IMG/VR virus record: IMGVR_UViG_3300037427_000905
Location: 1-28,285 of that record
Source: a virus
Reading direction: 5' to 3' (one strand)
DNA length: 28,285 nucleotides
The number at the start of each line of letters is the position of its first letter. Within the stretch, counting starts at the first letter, position 1. The notes under the pieces are model-generated. The model was not told where the DNA came from. It worked only from the letters and a program-made list of their open reading frames with translations, and made no database searches. Shown here piece after piece: positions 26,291 to 28,285 of this stretch. The translations under genes were made by a program, and so were the position numbers.

Positions 26291-26779
26291 TTATGTAGTG
26301 TTTTCCCTAACTATACCCACACAGCATGTCTGATATCTCTTATAGACCCCTCTACGCATATCTATGATACTACTATTCTCTTGCCATAACTGATGAAGTA
26401 AGAATCCATCACCTAAGTAAACCCCACCGTGATTGGGTGCTCTCTCTTCAAACTTTGCCTTGTCTCCCATAACTGTGTCGTATACCTTAAACAATAGGAG
26501 ATCGCTCTTCTGTAACAGAGACAAATCTAATTCCTCTCCCCATGTAGGTCTGTCAATCCATACCCCATCCTCTTCTGCTACCGCCTCATTCATAAAGGAT
26601 GTATATAACCCTGAGAAGTCCTTCAGAGACCTTCCAAGACGTGTCTGGGCATATTTCTGCACAATTCCATAGCAACCTGGATATCTCCTACCAGACCAAG
26701 GGAGTCCTATGAGGTCTGCGAATTCTTCCTCTAATTCTCTCTTGCGAATTTCTCTCTCGTTTTCGTTTGCTATAGACAT
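26291..26779 (-). CDS. NlpC/P60-family peptidoglycan hydrolase, tail-associated
   Basis: This 162-residue single-domain protein has an NlpC/P60 layout. It has a catalytic Cys at C36 in PGCYGIVQKYAQ (family DCSGLVxY), a QKSDLLLFKVYD strand at 90-101 (family GDLxxF), and H117 in NHGGVYLGDGFLLHQ (family HVGIYLGxGxFIHA), with H129 as the third polar residue. The family cleaves peptide bonds in peptidoglycan stem peptides. In phages it often sits with tail genes and softens the wall during entry (lambda gpK is an example), and its position ahead of the tail-tip genes agrees with this. It has an acidic N-terminal helix (residues 5-24), no signal peptide and no membrane segment. A TATAAAAA element lies 20 nt upstream. 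Confidence 0.8.
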   Translation of the reverse strand: MSIANENEREIRKRELEEEFADLIGLPWSGRRYPGCYGIVQKYAQTRLGRSLKDFSGLYTSFMNEAVAEEDGVWIDRPTWGEELDLSLLQKSDLLLFKVYDTVMGDKAKFEERAPNHGGVYLGDGFLLHQLWQENSSIIDMRRGVYKRYQTCCVGIVRENTT

Positions 26780-26798
26780 GAAAAACCTATGGGGGATT

Positions 26799-26806
26799 TT
26801 TTTATA
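26799..26806 (-). promoter_or_regulatory. Possible variant late promoter for the NlpC/P60 gene
   Basis: TATAAAAA on the minus strand, one mismatch from TATAAATA, starts about 20 nt upstream of ATG 26779, with further A/T runs behind it. It would be the first late element of the virion module. Confidence is limited because the whole leader is A/T-rich. Confidence 0.35.
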
Positions 26807-26829
26807 TTGGAAATATTTTTATTTCTCTC

Positions 26830-26989
26830 TCGATCCTATACTTTTGTAGGTTACACAAACTCGAAAAGTTAATAACTGTTAATTAACATTTAGTGTGTAT
26901 ACGCTAATTGTTATTTAGTGCATGCACATATACCACTATGTGATACTAACTGTGCACACACTATGTGTTATTTAACCCCTACACAGTTG
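26830..26989. other. Palindrome-rich non-coding gap between early-type and virion genes
   Basis: No gene was found in the 210 bp between 26780 and 26989. The gap holds perfect palindromes: TGTTAATTAACA (26877-26888), GTGCATGCAC (26918-26927) and TGTGCACA (26951-26958). It also has two copies of CACTATGTG (26934-26942 and 26959-26967), 25 bp apart. None has a U-tract typical of a terminator. The gap may be a regulatory region separating the early-type block from the late module. Confidence 0.6.
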
Positions 26990-27163
26990 TTAACAAGAAT
27001 CACTGCTAAATTGCGTTGCGTCCATTAATGCTAACTTCTCGCTTTTAAACGGTCCATTCTTATTACATAGTGGGTAATTATACGCCCAAAAGTATTTCCT
27101 ACGTGTCTCCCATACTTTAACATCTACTGGAGGACTTGTGTTGATTGTTGTTACTTTGGTCAT
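26990..27163 (-). CDS. Small hypothetical phage protein (57 aa)
   Basis: The reading is MTKVTTINTSPPVDVKVWET, then RRKYFWAYNYPLCNKNGPFK and SEKLALMDATQFSSDSC, stop TAA. It is aromatic in the middle, with two cysteines, and looks like a small folded domain with a K-x-F-x-x-A-Y-N-Y strand. The family was not recognised. It is 21 bp downstream of the 56-aa gene and is probably on the same transcript from the sigma-70 promoter at 27378-27406. No Shine-Dalgarno is visible. The gap after it is rich in palindromes. Confidence 0.65.
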   Translation of the reverse strand: MTKVTTINTSPPVDVKVWETRRKYFWAYNYPLCNKNGPFKSEKLALMDATQFSSDSC

Positions 27164-27184
27164 GGTAATTAGAGAGATTAAATG

Positions 27185-27355
27185 TTATGCGGGGTGGGGG
27201 TAATCGTTGCGGGGTTGTTGATAGTTTTCCACATATGTTGTGGAATTCTTATCATTTTCCCTTCTATACTTTGTCTTTGATTGTTTTCTCTTTTCTCGCA
27301 AACTCTTCGCCTTATGTGATGAATAAAGGTCATTACGTTTGTAAGATCTTCCCAT
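27185..27355 (-). CDS. Small, very basic phage protein (56 aa)
   Basis: The reading is MGRSYKRNDLYSSHKAKSLR, then EKRKQSKTKYRRENDKNSTT and YVENYQQPRNDYPHPA, stop TAA. The N-terminal 35 residues are about one-third Lys/Arg, followed by a polar tail. This composition and the MGRxxKRND start resemble small uncharacterised cyanophage proteins, from memory. RNA or DNA binding is plausible but not shown. The start is 23 nt after the -10 box of a consensus sigma-70 promoter, so the mRNA leader is very short (about 16 nt) and has no Shine-Dalgarno. The opposite-strand frame over the same bases looks like a shadow. Confidence 0.7.
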   Translation of the reverse strand: MGRSYKRNDLYSSHKAKSLREKRKQSKTKYRRENDKNSTTYVENYQQPRNDYPHPA

Positions 27356-27377
27356 TGGTAATTGTGCTTACATTGTT

Positions 27378-27406
27378 ATTATATAGCAGAAAATGTGTGG
27401 TGTCAA
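27378..27406 (-). promoter_or_regulatory. Consensus sigma-70 (early) promoter
   Basis: The minus strand has TTGACA (27406-27401), a 17-nt spacer, then TATAAT (27383-27378). All twelve core bases match the bacterial sigma-70 consensus. Transcription should start near 27371 and run into the 56-aa and 57-aa genes. It fits an early phage gene read by host RNA polymerase. Confidence 0.85.
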
Positions 27407-27616
27407 GGTGTTAGCGAGGATTGACATATTTCTCCACAGTTGTTGACAAAAAAATCTCGCTATGTTACGCTCTTAGATAACACTAACTAGAGTCAAATAA
27501 GGGCAAAGTAAATAACACGTACCTATGTTTAATTAACCCTTTTAAATATACACTTGTTTTCCACAATATGTCCGCTAAGTGTGGAAAACTCTCTTGTAAT
27601 TGTGTTTTAATTGTTA
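27407..27616. other. Non-coding gap with TTTTCCACA boxes and TTGACA repeats
   Basis: There is no supportable gene between the 56-aa gene's promoter and the 109-aa gene. TTTTCCACA boxes form an inverted pair (27557-27565 and 27580-27588), and a one-mismatch box is at 27430-27438. TTGACA occurs at 27421-27426 and 27443-27448, 22 bp apart. TAGCGAG (27412-27418) and CTCGCTA (27456-27462) form a distant inverted repeat. An A/T-rich stretch, TTTAATTAACCCTTTTAAAT, lies at about 27528-27547. Confidence 0.6.
27556..27589. repeat. Inverted repeat of DnaA-box-like TTTTCCACA
   Basis: Perfect 10-bp arms GTTTTCCACA and TGTGGAAAAC are separated by 14 bp. Each arm contains TTTTCCACA, which from memory is the consensus DnaA box of cyanobacteria. 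A third exact TTTTCCACA is at 27225-27233. It could act as a pair of protein-binding sites, or as a weak hairpin just downstream of the 109-aa gene. Confidence 0.65.
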
Positions 27617-27946
27617 TCATCTTATATACAAATATGATCCGTTACAGTCTACATTATTGAAGCATTGTTGGGCATTAGTTAATAAATTGTATCGGACGAT
27701 TGCAGCAGGTTTGTTATAACTAGCAGGTTTATATACATTACCATTGTTTATATCTACAAAGCAATGTACTGAATTGTCAGTAATAACTTTGTAATACTTT
27801 CTTCCCTTATTAACTGTTACATTGTATTCATGATTGCCCCATCTTTGATTATAATCATTGAGGACATATTCAGCAAGTTTATATACATTTTCTTCTATAA
27901 CTTGTGTGTCGTTAATGTTGTTAACTAGAGTTGAAAGTTGTGTCAT
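27617..27946 (-). CDS. Conserved phage protein with VHCFVDxxxGxVYKPAS motif (109 aa)
   Basis: The protein starts MTQLSTLVNNINDTQVIEEN and has a central GRKYYKVITDNSVHCFVDIN block followed by NGNVYKPASYNKPAAIVRYN. From memory, a K-Y-x-K-I-x-x-x-x-x-x-S-V-H-C-F-V-D-x-x-T/N-G-x-V-Y-K-P-A-S-x-x-x-P-A pattern recurs in small uncharacterised proteins of T4-like and podovirus cyanophages. Function is unknown. It follows the 75-aa gene by 24 bp with no Shine-Dalgarno and is probably in the same early transcript. It is followed by the TTTTCCACA inverted repeat. Confidence 0.75.
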   Translation of the reverse strand: MTQLSTLVNNINDTQVIEENVYKLAEYVLNDYNQRWGNHEYNVTVNKGRKYYKVITDNSVHCFVDINNGNVYKPASYNKPAAIVRYNLLTNAQQCFNNVDCNGSYLYIR

Positions 27947-27970
27947 GTTTGTGTTAATTAGTTGGGTGAA

Positions 27971-28198
27971 TTAGAGTCCTTTGAGATTTACTGAATTTGA
28001 ATGATCTTGCTTTAAATGTAAACAAGTCCTATGAATTGAGAAGAGCAAACTAAAGTTAACTCCCTCCCAATCTGTCCACTCTGATACATAATCTTCTACG
28101 TCAAAATCACCTGTGCCGTTAACACATAGTGGGCATGATTTGAAATCTAGGTTATCATCAACCCAGAAAATACGTCCGAAAGAATCACTTGAATACAT
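27971..28198 (-). CDS. Small acidic hypothetical phage protein (75 aa)
   Basis: It starts MYSSDSFGRIFWVDDNLDFK and has a CPLCVNGT motif followed by an acidic, Trp-rich segment, VEDYVSEWTDWEGVNFSLLF. The C-terminus is SIHRTCLHLKQDH and a polar tail. The two Cys of CxxC plus C and H near the end could bind a metal, but this is only a possibility. The layout resembles small phage proteins that read as RIFWxDDxxxF followed by a WxDWEG block, from memory. It is the only gene here with a strong Shine-Dalgarno (AAGGAGG, 8 nt spacing). Function is unknown. Confidence 0.75.
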   Translation of the reverse strand: MYSSDSFGRIFWVDDNLDFKSCPLCVNGTGDFDVEDYVSEWTDWEGVNFSLLFSIHRTCLHLKQDHSNSVNLKGL

Positions 28199-28206
28199 GA
28201 AATTAC

Positions 28207-28213
28207 CCTCCTT
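28207..28213 (-). promoter_or_regulatory. Strong Shine-Dalgarno for the 75-aa gene
   Basis: AAGGAGG on the minus strand ends 8 nt before ATG 28198. It is the only full anti-16S match found upstream of a start in this window, so it fixes this start and suggests high early translation. Confidence 0.85.
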
Positions 28214-28240
28214 AATAGTTGTTTAGTGTGCGATAGGGTT

Positions 28241-28272
28241 TGTAAACATAACTCTTTTGAGAGTTGTTTACA
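28241..28272. other. Bulged 13-bp hairpin upstream of the 75-aa gene
   Basis: The sequence TGTAAAC, AT, AACTCT, TTTG, AGAGTT, GTTTACA folds into 6- and 7-bp stems with a 2-nt bulge and a 4-nt loop. A T-rich run follows on the plus-strand side only. It could be a terminator of a neighbouring transcript, an operator, or an RNA leader element. The role is undecided. Confidence 0.55.
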
Positions 28273-28285
28273 TTTTGTTTCTTAG

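Noticed and set aside
27187-27414. Plus-strand frame of 75 codons over the 56-aa gene
   Set aside because: It runs antiparallel to a better-supported minus-strand gene with a consensus promoter, has a composition dominated by the complement of basic codons, and would be the only plus-strand gene in the window.
27357-27437. 19-codon minus-strand frame starting at ATG in AATATGTCAATCC
   Set aside because: It is very short, has no Shine-Dalgarno and runs across the sigma-70 promoter.
27421-27466. Plus-strand promoter using TTGACA at 27421 or 27443
   Set aside because: No -10 hexamer lies at 16-18 bp from either site, and no plus-strand gene follows.
27556-27589. Rho-independent terminator after the 109-aa gene
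   Set aside because: The arms are only moderately GC-rich, the loop is 14 nt and no T-tract follows on the minus strand, so binding sites fit better than a terminator.

Overview
The window looks like part of the genome of a marine T4-like myovirus, probably a cyanophage or a close relative. The DNA is AT-rich and every gene I can support reads on the minus strand, so gene order runs from base 28285 down to base 1. Two baseplate-wedge proteins anchor the identification: gp25 (20446-20859) and gp6 (18321-20444). They sit back to back, as in marine T4-like phages, with two exact copies of the T4-type late promoter TATAAATA nearby. The host cannot be read from the sequence. The many small proteins that resemble, from memory, cyanophage proteins, and a cluster of the cyanobacterial-type DnaA box TTTTCCACA, favour a picocyanobacterial host without proving it.

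Right end (about 26990-28285): a block of small genes of early-gene character (75, 109, 56 and 57 residues). One has a strong Shine-Dalgarno sequence (AAGGAGG), and a near-perfect sigma-70 promoter (TTGACA, 17 nt, TATAAT) precedes the 56-residue gene. The gaps hold short palindromes, a 13-bp bulged hairpin and the TTTTCCACA cluster. Three small genes were recovered here and just downstream by reading the strand directly: 27185-27355, 26990-27163 and 26110-26271.

Middle (20446-26779): the start of a late virion module. In order of transcription it holds an NlpC/P60-type peptidoglycan hydrolase (162 aa), an AbrB-like small protein (53 aa), a coiled-coil protein (101 aa), a large Cys-rich structural protein with lectin-like modules (1371 aa, GTG start), a Cys-rich PAAR-like tail-tip protein (177 aa), a tiny basic protein (45 aa) and gp25. 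The 101-aa, 1371-aa and PAAR-like genes are joined by one-base stop/start overlaps (TAGTG and TAATG), which suggests coupled translation of parts of one structure.

Left two thirds (1-20444): gp6 and then a single giant open reading frame from ATG 18315 to beyond base 1. It is 6105 codons long with no stop reached. The encoded protein has a baseplate-type N-terminal region, several arrays of GxGY beta repeats, a YHYH signature, a canonical EF-hand loop, a probable beta-propeller, three LamG-like jelly-roll domains, paired carbohydrate-binding-like modules, six helical CxxD repeats and six FTC/YPR repeats. It is best explained as a giant virion-attached fibre or adhesin. The likely picture is a baseplate built from gp25/gp6 carrying a PAAR tip, a wall hydrolase and two very large surface proteins that contact the host.

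I see no CRISPR array, tRNA, rRNA, insertion sequence, or defence or toxin system. The most noteworthy content is the giant modular protein and the palindrome/DnaA-box-rich gaps at the early/late boundary.
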